Origin: Rhizorhabdus sp.
GTDB taxonomy: Bacteria; Pseudomonadota; Alphaproteobacteria; Sphingomonadales; Sphingomonadaceae
Reading direction: 5' to 3'
Length of the DNA stretch: 10,985 bases
NCBI GenBank assembly: GCA_004297635.1
Contig: SCUQ01000544.1
Location: forward strand, 1-10,985
Under the pieces are notes generated by a model. It had not been told where the DNA came from. It saw nothing but the letters and a program-made list of their open reading frames with translations, and ran no database searches. Below are positions 1 to 6,622 of the stretch, piece by piece (positions within the stretch are counted from its first letter, which is position 1; each line of letters starts with the position of its first letter). The position numbers and the translations under genes were made by a program.

Positions 1-2170
1 CCGAACTTGCCAATGCAACTGATACGAAGCCGGGCCAAGCCTCGATTAATCGGGAGGTGAATTCCGGTAAACGCTTCCCCCTCGAATAGAAGGCAGAGAA
101 GAACGTACTACATTTTTCAAAATTATCCGATATGAACTCTAATAGAGCTACAATTTTTTGGCGATATTTATTTTCATCCCCTAACATAAAATCGACGAGA
201 ATTACGTTAAGGGCGAAATTCTGGACAAAGTCATCTTCACGCATCGCAGAGATGACTTCTTTCGGATTGTCAATCTGAAAGTCCGGATCAGGATTGGTGT
301 GAGCGCGGATTTGGATTAAGAACTTGTTATCATTTGGCGAAAGCCGGCCAGAATGGAAAAGAGAAGTATATTGATAATAAGTGTCATCCAAGAAACCTTC
401 CAGAACGAGGAATTTGACGAGTTCCTTGGTCTCGCCGAATGTTTCAAAGAGGCCCTCTGTGCTTTTCGCATCCATTCGCATAATTTCATTGAATTTTGTT
501 GTTCGAAGCGTCGCCAACTTGCTCCTTAGCTCTCGGATGGTCTTCGAAGATTTTTCTTTAAATAACTGCGATTTTACCTGAATATCACGTTTTCGGTCAG
601 CGAAACGTCTCGTCGCACAAAGCTCTTCCTGGAAGCCAGCCAAACTTACCCGGGTTCGTTGACTGTTTGCTGTCAAGCACAGGATATTTTCGGATTCTAC
701 AATTTGCTCAAACTCCTCACTGCTCCAAAGTGATTGGATCGGTATGCGTTGGTTGCCGTTAAATTCTACAAATATATAGCCTTGCGGAATCTTGGATATC
801 AACGCCATTGCGTAGATCATGCAAAGCTCACTCAGATCAGCTGGTACTTGCTTTTCAGCTTCTCCAATCTGCTGCTCAATCTCTGAGATTTTTGATTTGT
901 AGACAATTTCGGCGTTCGTAATCATTGAATCCTGATTACGGAGAATATATGAAAGTTTACCTTTCTCGCGATGCAATTCTTCAAAGTCGCTCGGTAAAAC
1001 GTTCTTGTAAATTAGAATAGCAAGAAGCTTGTTCGGATTAAGAACGTTCTCTTCATCCGCTTCGAGATTTTTTATGTAAATAGCATACTCGTTGAAAATA
1101 TTTCGAATGAGTCGCATATCATTGAGATAGCGAGATACTTCCTTTAAAAATTGTCCGTCAAGACGCGTGCCTAGAGAAAGACGTTCACCCTGTTCTAGAA
1201 CTTTATCAATAGAATTTGAGCTATTGATAATTGGTATTACAGGAACAATGAACTCAAAAAATTTAGTTCTATCCGTGTTGGAAAACATATTGTCTCTTAG
1301 TGCATATAGAAAACGTATGTGCCTTCTTACGCCAACGTTAGCATTTACAAGACTATTTATTTCTCTCAACGTTACAAAAATATCTGGATTATTGAAGCGA
1401 TCTAAATCCTCGATCACCACCAAATCATACTTTGTGGACTGGAAAAAATATATAATTTCATCCAGGTGACGATTGAGAATAGATTCTTCTCGAGAGGCTT
1501 CCGGTATTATCTCGATATCTTTGAACGAGATACTCTTCAAAGAAAATCCAAAACTCTTGACATAAATCTGATGCAGCAGCCGCCAGACGAACGTGAAGCC
1601 TATTGCAAAGCAACCAAGTCTAATCCAATTTGTCAGATCGAAAGGCTGAAAAAAAGAGCCATCGAGAATGGCTCTACGCTGTTGTAGTAAATACCAGAAA
1701 GAAACCGATCCAGCAATGATGAATAGTGAAACAAACGGAGACCAAAATTTTGGTGCCTGAATCCGCTTGAACCTGGATAGTGGTAGATCATTTGCATCCG
1801 CACCGTAGAGCATCTGCTGCAAGATGCTTCTCTCTATCTCTTGCTTGCTCACATGTCCGCCGGCGAGGTCCGCTTCTGGCAGAAAAGCGGCCAGCGAAAT
1901 TTGTAGAACCCGCTTTTTGGCGAACCGAGTCTTTGTGTATTGCTTCAGGAACGTCTTGATAATGCTGCTCTTACCCGAGCCATAAGGGCCGGTAAGTGCT
2001 ATGTTGAAAACGTCTGGGTCTTTGGCCGCTCTCATAAGCGCGGTAGAATATATTCCGGATTGGTCAGCCTTGTCGGTGGGCGCAAGATTGACGTATTCGG
2101 AATTTTCCTGTTCGGGACTGCTGATCTTATTGGGGGCGAATGCCTGGAAGGCTCTAAGTTTTCTTAACAT
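1..2170 (-). CDS. YobI/KAP-type membrane-inserted P-loop NTPase (partial, C-terminus off the left edge)
   Basis: I read this frame codon by codon from the ATG at 2170 down to position 2 and found no stop, so at least 723 residues are encoded and the gene leaves the window. The Walker A motif GPYGSGKS lies at residues 61-68. Walker B, with VVIEDLDRF, ends near residue 259. Two hydrophobic segments (about 143-161 and 182-197) sit between Walker A and B, the arrangement described for KAP-family NTPases. Further blocks look family-typical: RFLYALRDNMF (286-296), DRTKFFEFIVPVIPIIN soon after, and LDDTYYQYTSLFHSG near 594-608. Heptad-rich stretches near 424-445 and 525-550 suggest coiled coils. The start is fixed by an in-frame stop at 2210-2212 and no other ATG between; the Shine-Dalgarno is poor. 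Codon use is AT-rich (many TTA, AGA, ATA), unlike all other genes here, which points to transfer. Family membership is fairly sure; the function is unknown. KAP relatives include PifA of the F plasmid, a phage-exclusion protein, so a defence role is only a guess. Confidence 0.85.
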   Translation of the reverse strand, partial: MLRKLRAFQAFAPNKISSPEQENSEYVNLAPTDKADQSGIYSTALMRAAKDPDVFNIALTGPYGSGKSSIIKTFLKQYTKTRFAKKRVLQISLAAFLPEADLAGGHVSKQEIERSILQQMLYGADANDLPLSRFKRIQAPKFWSPFVSLFIIAGSVSFWYLLQQRRAILDGSFFQPFDLTNWIRLGCFAIGFTFVWRLLHQIYVKSFGFSLKSISFKDIEIIPEASREESILNRHLDEIIYFFQSTKYDLVVIEDLDRFNNPDIFVTLREINSLVNANVGVRRHIRFLYALRDNMFSNTDRTKFFEFIVPVIPIINSSNSIDKVLEQGERLSLGTRLDGQFLKEVSRYLNDMRLIRNIFNEYAIYIKNLEADEENVLNPNKLLAILIYKNVLPSDFEELHREKGKLSYILRNQDSMITNAEIVYKSKISEIEQQIGEAEKQVPADLSELCMIYAMALISKIPQGYIFVEFNGNQRIPIQSLWSSEEFEQIVESENILCLTANSQRTRVSLAGFQEELCATRRFADRKRDIQVKSQLFKEKSSKTIRELRSKLATLRTTKFNEIMRMDAKSTEGLFETFGETKELVKFLVLEGFLDDTYYQYTSLFHSGRLSPNDNKFLIQIRAHTNPDPDFQIDNPKEVISAMREDDFVQNFALNVILVDFMLGDENKYRQKIVALLEFISDNFEKCSTFFSAFYSRGKRLPEFTSRLIEAWPGFVSVALASS

Positions 2171-2492
2171 GTCCCAACTTTCAGCCGATTTGAAATCCCT
2201 TGTTTCTTTTCATGCCTGATGCGGCCACCTTTTGAAATGCCGAAAGCCAGAAATGTGCATAGAATTTAGTGTTCGAAGCGTTGGGTCCTTACAAATTTTC
2301 AGTTTAAGAAGAGTCTCATTCCCGGTCCGCGTCGCGTCGGGCCTTGCCCCGAGGTCTTGGGAAGGCGAAATTGGACACAGCATAAGTGCTCGTGGGCGGC
2401 TTCTTTAACCAATCGCAGTCTGGTAACCGAGATTCCGTTGGCGGCCCACAGGCCGACTATAATATCGCCCGCTGGCCCCATCGCCCTAACCT
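2171..2492. other. Intergenic region between NTPase gene and penicillin-binding protein gene; composition boundary
   Basis: No convincing gene is seen. Base composition changes from AT-rich (as in the NTPase gene) to GC-rich at about 2320. A 60-codon minus-strand frame at 2299-2481 has no Shine-Dalgarno and no recognisable domain, and a second minus-strand frame over the same bases is also open. This could be a gene relic or chance. I found no tRNA, integrase, transposase or clear terminal repeats. A short CGGCC/GGCCG dyad at 2442-2455 has no T tract, so it is not a convincing terminator for the upstream gene. Confidence 0.5.
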
Positions 2493-4703
2493 CTACTCCT
2501 CCTCCGGAAACAACACTCCCTCGCGCTCCGCCTTGCGTCGGCGCAGTTCGTCCAGCCGCGCGCGGCGGCGGTCGCGGGCTTCTTCCTCGGCGGCGCGCTG
2601 GGCGGGGTCGACGAACTCCTCCGGCGGCGCGTCGCGGTCCCCGCGCAGGAAATCGGGCAATATCCCCTCGATGAAGCGTCCGATCGGCGAACCCTCCCGT
2701 TCCTCGTCCGCCGCCTCGGCCGCTTCCAGCTCGGCCAGTTCGCGTTCCTCGGCGGCCACGCGCATCGCTTCCTGCCGCTGCTCGATCGCCGCCATCAAGG
2801 TCGGCGGCACGTCCAGGTCGCCCGCGCGCAATCCGGCCGCGCCCATGAAGCGGGCCCAGATCGCGGCGGGCAGGCTGCCGCCGGTCACGCCGCGCATCGG
2901 CGTGTCGTCGTCATTGCCCACCCATACGCCCGTGATCAGCCCGCCCGCGAAGCCGACGAACAGCGCGTCGCGGTGGTTCTGCGTCGTCCCCGTCTTGCCG
3001 AAGGTCGGGATGCCCAGCGCCGCGCCGCGCCCCGTCCCCTGGTTGGTCGCGGTCCACAGCAGGTCGAGCATCGCCTCGCGCACGCGCGGGTCTATCGCCT
3101 GCCCGCTGGGCTGTCCGTCGTGCGGGGCCGCGTCCGCCAGCCCGCTCGCCTTCACCGGATATCGGCCGCTGGCGATCGCCGCATAGGCCGATGTCAGCTC
3201 GATCAGGGTCATGCCCGATGTGCCCAGCGCCAGCGATGGCCCGGCCGTGATCGGCGCGGTGATCCCCAGCCGCTTCGCCACATCGGCCACCTTGCTGCGG
3301 CCCACCCGCTCGGCCACGCGCACCGCGGCGACATTGCTCGAAAAAGCGAAGGCGCTGCGCAGGGTCGTCGGCCCGCCATAGCGGCCACCGTAATTTTTCG
3401 GGCTCCAGCCATCGATCGTCAGCGGCGAATTCTCCACCAGCGTGTCGGGCGTCTCGCCATCCTCCATCGCCGCCAGATAGACGGCCAGCTTGAACGCCGA
3501 TCCCGGCTGCCGCTCGGCCTGGGTCGCGCGGTTATAGGGGCTCGCCTTGTAGCTGCGCCCGCCCACCATCGCGACGACCTGGCCATCGGGCCGCATCGCC
3601 ACCAGCGCCGCCTGCGTCGCATGCACGCCGTCGCCATAATTGGTCAGCACCGATGTCAGCGCCCGGATCGCGGCCTGCTGCAGATCGCCGTCCAGCGTGG
3701 TGCGCACGGTCAGCTGGCCGCCTTGCCCGCCGGTGCCGTCCCGCTCCGCCGCCGCTTCGGCCTGCGGCGCCACCCAGTCGACGAAATAGGTGCCGGCCGG
3801 CAGTTCGTCGGGCGCGATCCGCGGCACCGCCAGCCGCACGTCGGCCGCCTCGTCCGGGGTGATCATCTTCTCCTGCGCCATCGCCGCGATCACCAGCTTC
3901 GATCGCGCCTGCGCCGCCTTCAGGTTCACCGTCGGGTTCAGCCGGCTCGGCGCCTTCACCATCCCCGCCAGCATCGCCGCCTCGCCGATGCTCAGCCGCT
4001 CGGGCGTCTTCTGGAAATAATGCCGCGCGGCCGCGCGCAGGCCATAGGCGCCGTCGCCGAAATAGATCGTCGACAGATAGCGGGACAATATCTCGTCCTT
4101 GCTCAGCCAGCCGTCCAGCCACAGCGCCAGCACCGCCTCCTGCACCTTGCGCGCGATCTTCCGGTCGGATGAGAGGAACGCGGTCTTGGCCAGCTGCTGC
4201 GTGATCGTGGAGCCGCCCTCCACCGTCCGGCCGGCGCGCAGATTGTTCCAGAAGGCCCGCGTCAGCCCGCGCGGATCGATGCCGATATGATCGGCGAAGC
4301 GCCGGTCCTCGATCGCGATGAACGCGCCGCGCACGTGCAGCGGCAGCGCCGCCGCATCGACCGCCGCCTCACCCGCGCCGCGCCGCGCGATCGGCGTGCC
4401 GTCGGCGGACAGGTAGACGAAGCTCGGCTTGCGCGGGGGCTGCATATCGCCCCAGGGCGGCGCGACCCAGGTCGCCCACAGGATCGCGACGACGATCAGG
4501 CCGAGCAGGGCGAGGGCGGACCAGCGGCCGATGCGCCGCCATGGCGGGCGCCGCCACCGATAGCGATCCGCGCGCGGCGCATCCGGCGCATCCGGTGCGG
4601 CGGGGTCGGCCCCGGCCCCGGCGTCGGCTGCGGCGCCCGGCATCCGCTCGCGCAGCGCCGCCCGAAGCCGTTCCCATCTGATCTGCCAGCCACCCATCGT
4701 CAT
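2493..4703 (-). CDS. Class A penicillin-binding protein (bifunctional transglycosylase/transpeptidase, PBP1A-like)
   Basis: This is a bifunctional peptidoglycan synthase. It polymerises lipid II glycan chains and cross-links the stem peptides on the outer face of the inner membrane. Numbered from the ATG at 4703 (736 aa), it has a Pro/Ala/Arg-rich cytoplasmic N-terminus and one membrane anchor (about 61-80). The GT51 domain follows, with catalytic Glu in EDRRF (132-136) and GGSTITQQLAK (163-173). The penicillin-binding domain has SAFK (Ser402, Lys405), SSN (455-457) and KTG (570-572), so both active sites look intact. The two domains are joined directly, without the large inserted domain of E. 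coli PBP1A (850 aa). The last ~100 residues form a charged Glu/Arg-rich tail, probably helical. An in-frame TTG at 4742 would add 13 residues; neither start has a good Shine-Dalgarno, so I prefer the ATG. ATG at 4697 is also possible. A LexA-type box lies about 160 bases upstream. Confidence 0.93.
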   Translation of the reverse strand: MTMGGWQIRWERLRAALRERMPGAAADAGAGADPAAPDAPDAPRADRYRWRRPPWRRIGRWSALALLGLIVVAILWATWVAPPWGDMQPPRKPSFVYLSADGTPIARRGAGEAAVDAAALPLHVRGAFIAIEDRRFADHIGIDPRGLTRAFWNNLRAGRTVEGGSTITQQLAKTAFLSSDRKIARKVQEAVLALWLDGWLSKDEILSRYLSTIYFGDGAYGLRAAARHYFQKTPERLSIGEAAMLAGMVKAPSRLNPTVNLKAAQARSKLVIAAMAQEKMITPDEAADVRLAVPRIAPDELPAGTYFVDWVAPQAEAAAERDGTGGQGGQLTVRTTLDGDLQQAAIRALTSVLTNYGDGVHATQAALVAMRPDGQVVAMVGGRSYKASPYNRATQAERQPGSAFKLAVYLAAMEDGETPDTLVENSPLTIDGWSPKNYGGRYGGPTTLRSAFAFSSNVAAVRVAERVGRSKVADVAKRLGITAPITAGPSLALGTSGMTLIELTSAYAAIASGRYPVKASGLADAAPHDGQPSGQAIDPRVREAMLDLLWTATNQGTGRGAALGIPTFGKTGTTQNHRDALFVGFAGGLITGVWVGNDDDTPMRGVTGGSLPAAIWARFMGAAGLRAGDLDVPPTLMAAIEQRQEAMRVAAEERELAELEAAEAADEEREGSPIGRFIEGILPDFLRGDRDAPPEEFVDPAQRAAEEEARDRRRARLDELRRRKAEREGVLFPEEE

Positions 4704-5206
4704 GCCAGGCCCGTAGAGGCGGAGGGGTCTCCGCACGTTCAACGGCGCTCATAGGTCGATCGGGGAGGAGGTCAAACCCCTCCTGTGCCGATGCGGGGCA
4801 GGACGGCGGCTGATCGCGCCCGGATGCGCAGGCGGGCCGCGCCGCGCCTTGCTGTCCATGTGTTCTTTATTTGTTCTTTATGTGTAGGCGTTCGCCTGCT
4901 ACGCTCCGGCCATGATGCCGACGAACCCAAAGCCTGTCCTGCCGATGCGCCTTCGCAGGGCTGACGCCCCGTCGCCTCGGCGCGCCGGTCCCCGCCCGGC
5001 ATGGTCCCGCCGGGATGGCCGCCGTCGCGCCGCGCTGTCCGCCGGGGCGCCGAATGCGGAAAAAGGAAAAAACCGCACATCAACCCCAAGCACCCCGCAT
5101 TTTTGCGAATCGCTCGCAACGGGTGGACGCCTTGCGCCTGTCATCGGGTCGGTCTGCTGCTGTCGGCTATGGGTGCCGGTTGCGGGTCGCCGTCGCCGGC
5201 CGGGGG
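4704..5206. other. Gene-poor stretch between the penicillin-binding protein gene and flgN
   Basis: Several frames are open on both strands (for example minus 4772-5119 and 4899-5144, plus from 4912). Their predicted proteins are low-complexity Arg/Ala/Pro-rich strings with no recognisable domain, typical of GC-rich noncoding DNA. What can be supported is a LexA-type box at 4862-4876 in an AT-rich pocket. There is also a small AGGAGG/CCTCCT dyad at 4766-4784. A TGCGA/TCGCA hairpin at 5104-5118 has its T run on the wrong side for a terminator. A small SOS-regulated gene could be hidden here, but I see none I can defend. Confidence 0.5.
4862..4876. promoter_or_regulatory. Putative LexA (SOS) box, GTTC-N7-GTTC
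   Basis: The sequence reads GTTC-TTTATTT-GTTC, an exact match to the direct-repeat LexA operator known from Alphaproteobacteria. It sits in a short AT-rich pocket of otherwise GC-rich DNA, as a promoter-embedded operator would. Rightward there is no plausible plus-strand gene before flgB. Leftward the first gene is the penicillin-binding protein, starting about 160 bases away. The target is therefore uncertain. Confidence 0.6.
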
Positions 5207-5524
5207 TTATCGGCCCGGCCGTCCGTAGGTCGCCGGGGTGCAGTCGAACCGTCCCGCCGCCTGGGCCAGCATGTCGATCCGCTGCTGGGTCCGGTCCGCC
5301 ATGTAGCGGACCCGCGCCCGCGCGGCGTCGGCCAGGGCCAGCGCCTTGTCCAGGCGCGCCTTCAGCCCCGGCGACGGCAGTCCGCCTCCGGGGCTTTTCA
5401 GGTCGGCGACGCTCTTGCCGAACGCCGGCAGCACCGCTTCGATCGCGTCGACGTCATGCGCATCCAGCGCGGCGATCAGCGCCTCGCTCGATCCGATCAG
5501 CCGGTCGATCACGTCTTGGGTCAT
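5207..5524 (-). CDS. flgN: FlgN-like flagellar export chaperone
   Basis: The product is 105 residues, mostly helical and Ala-rich, and is the likely chaperone that delivers hook-associated proteins FlgK and FlgL to the export apparatus in the cytoplasm. The call rests mainly on position: it follows flgM directly, as flgN does in many flagellar loci, and its size and helical character fit. FlgN sequences are poorly conserved, so identity by motif is weak. I use the ATG at 5524, 8 bases after the flgM stop. A TTG at 5536 overlaps the flgM TGA as TTGA, has an AAGG element about 7 bases upstream, and would add four residues; it is a real alternative. Either way the gene appears translationally coupled to flgM. 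A central Pro/Gly-rich loop (about 45-53) separates two helical halves. Confidence 0.7.
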   Translation of the reverse strand: MTQDVIDRLIGSSEALIAALDAHDVDAIEAVLPAFGKSVADLKSPGGGLPSPGLKARLDKALALADAARARVRYMADRTQQRIDMLAQAAGRFDCTPATYGRPGR

Positions 5525-5532
5525 GCCTGCGG

Positions 5533-5811
5533 TCAATCCGCCGCCTTGGGAAGATCGAGCGCGATCATCTTCGCGGCGATCGCCTTGGGATCGATCGGAT
5601 ATGCACCCGATGCGATCGCCTGGCGGATCGCCTGGATCTTCTCGCTGTTGACCGGCGGTCCCGCCTCGGCGAGCGCCGCCACCAGCGACGGGCTCGATAC
5701 AGGCAGACTGTCCGCCGCACCGGTCGGCGCCAACGGCACCACCGGCAAGACTTTCTCGTCCTTCACCTGACCGATGCGGGTCGGGCTGGCCGGTCCTACC
5801 CCATTGATCAT
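5533..5811 (-). CDS. flgM: Anti-sigma-28 factor FlgM
   Basis: This negative regulator of flagellin synthesis binds the flagellar sigma factor FliA in the cytoplasm. It is exported through the completed hook-basal body, which couples late gene expression to hook assembly. The 92-residue protein starts MINGVG and has a disordered Pro/Ala/Val-rich N-terminal half. It ends in the conserved FlgM helix region at residues 54-87, containing VNSEKIQAIRQAI and YPIDPKAIAAKMI, the sigma-binding part. The ATG at 5811 has a good Shine-Dalgarno (GGAAAGGA) just upstream and gives the usual FlgM N-terminus. A GTG at 5856 would add 15 residues without support. The gene lies 75 bases after flgA, with a candidate sigma-28-type promoter between them, and is followed at once by the flgN-like gene. 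Confidence 0.93.
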   Translation of the reverse strand: MINGVGPASPTRIGQVKDEKVLPVVPLAPTGAADSLPVSSPSLVAALAEAGPPVNSEKIQAIRQAIASGAYPIDPKAIAAKMIALDLPKAAD

Positions 5812-5867
5812 CTTAACGTCCTTTCCATCCGGCCCCGCGAAGGGCCTGTAACCCACCTCTGTCCACT

Positions 5868-5893
5868 ATAACGGCAGGTTGCCAAATCATTTA
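5868..5893 (-). promoter_or_regulatory. Candidate sigma-28 (FliA)-type promoter for flgM
   Basis: On the minus strand TAAA (5893-5890) is followed after 14 bases by GCCGTTAT (5875-5868). The enterobacterial FliA consensus is TAAA-N15-GCCGATAA, so the -10 part matches 6 of 8 and the spacing is one base short. It overlaps the 3' end of flgA and lies about 57 bases upstream of the flgM start. A separate sigma-28 promoter for flgM is known in enteric bacteria. The match is suggestive, not decisive. Confidence 0.35.
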
Positions 5894-6438
5894 AATCCCA
5901 TCAGGCGAACTTTTCCGATGTCGACGACTTCGGCGAACATGACCGCGCCTCTGGTGGGGCTCGTCACGCGCACGCGGCCGCCGATCGCGGCGTCTTCCAT
6001 CGCGGTGGCATCGACGCTGATCGAGAATGCGGTGCCCTGCGCGACCAGCTGGACGGGGTCGCCCTTGCGGACGGCGGCATTGGCCAGGCCCTGCTGCTGC
6101 TGCCCGCCATAGCCGCCATTGCCATAGTTCGCGGCCATGCTGCTCGCGATGCTGCCGGGGCGGGTCAGCGGCACGCGGATGCGCCAGCCACTGGTGGTGC
6201 AGCGCACGGTGACGGCGCCGGGGGAGGGGGGATCGATCTGGATGCCGCCGGGGCAGGCGGCCAGCCGCATGCGCCGGTCGATCGGCGCCATCGGCCCGCC
6301 GGGCTCGCCGATGCCGACGCCCAGGGTGGCGATCACCATCCGTTCGAGCTGGTCGAGATCCTGGGCGGGCGGCAGCGCGCTCTGCGCCACGGCAGGGGCG
6401 GCGGCGGCCATCAGCAGGGCGGTGACGATCATGCGCAT
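5887..6438 (-). CDS. flgA: Flagellar P-ring assembly chaperone FlgA
   Basis: FlgA is a periplasmic chaperone that helps FlgI assemble into the P ring around the rod. From the ATG at 6438 (183 aa) it begins with a clear Sec signal peptide, basic MRM then a hydrophobic Ala-rich core ending AVA before QS (about residue 18). Two Cys (about residues 62 and 80) flank the conserved block that ends in GWRIRVPL. The C-terminal SAF-type domain (about 121-183) shows the usual VRKGDPV start and the GxVRV and GKV ends. An odd Gly/Gln-rich insert (NGGYGGQQQQG, about 106-117) lies between the two parts. I chose 6438 because GGAG lies 10 bases upstream and the product has a classical signal peptide. The ATG at 6459 would add seven residues with a weaker AGG. 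flgM follows after 75 bases, so flgA-flgM-flgN is probably one unit. Confidence 0.9.
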   Translation of the reverse strand: MRMIVTALLMAAAAPAVAQSALPPAQDLDQLERMVIATLGVGIGEPGGPMAPIDRRMRLAACPGGIQIDPPSPGAVTVRCTTSGWRIRVPLTRPGSIASSMAANYGNGGYGGQQQQGLANAAVRKGDPVQLVAQGTAFSISVDATAMEDAAIGGRVRVTSPTRGAVMFAEVVDIGKVRLMGFK

Positions 6439-6560
6439 CGGGGCGATACTCCAGTTCATGCGCCCGTGCCTAACGCGCGAAGTGGAAAGATTTGGTTAAC
6501 GCGGCGCTTACCAGACTGCCGGGTGGGGAGGGGGAACGCCACGCAACACGATACGGGTAA

Positions 6561-6613
6561 CGTCATCCCGGCAGGCCCGCGGCCAGCACGATCCGGGCCT
6601 CGCCGGGATGACG
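6561..6613. repeat. Large intergenic palindrome (REP-like, possible terminator of motAB)
   Basis: CGTCATCCCGGC (6561-6572) pairs perfectly with GCCGGGATGACG (6602-6613). Inside it AGGCCCG (6573-6579) pairs with CGGGCCT (6594-6600), with one bulged C at 6601 and a 14-base loop. That is 19 base pairs in all. It lies 10 bases after the motB stop and before flgA, so it may end or protect the motAB transcript, although no T tract follows. GTCATCCCGG-type palindromes recur between genes in many alphaproteobacterial genomes, to my recollection, so this is more likely a copy of a dispersed element. Confidence 0.75.
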
Positions 6614-6622
6614 TATCGGGGG

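Noticed and set aside
1656..1674. GAGCCAT/ATGGCTC inverted repeat
   Set aside because: Seven-bp stem inside the NTPase coding frame with no context suggesting a regulatory or mobile role; probably chance.
381..2219. Several short plus-strand frames within the NTPase gene
   Set aside because: They lie antisense to a continuous 723-codon frame with clear Walker motifs and conserved blocks.
2973..4172. 399-residue plus-strand open frame opposite the penicillin-binding protein
   Set aside because: Arg/His-rich shadow of a gene with intact catalytic motifs on the other strand.
5104..5118. TGCGA/TCGCA hairpin as a terminator for flgN
   Set aside because: Short stem, and the T run precedes it on the plus strand, giving A rather than U after the hairpin in the flgN direction.
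4912..5871. 319-residue plus-strand open frame after the LexA box
   Set aside because: No family features, and it runs antisense through flgN and flgM; an SOS gene here is not supported.
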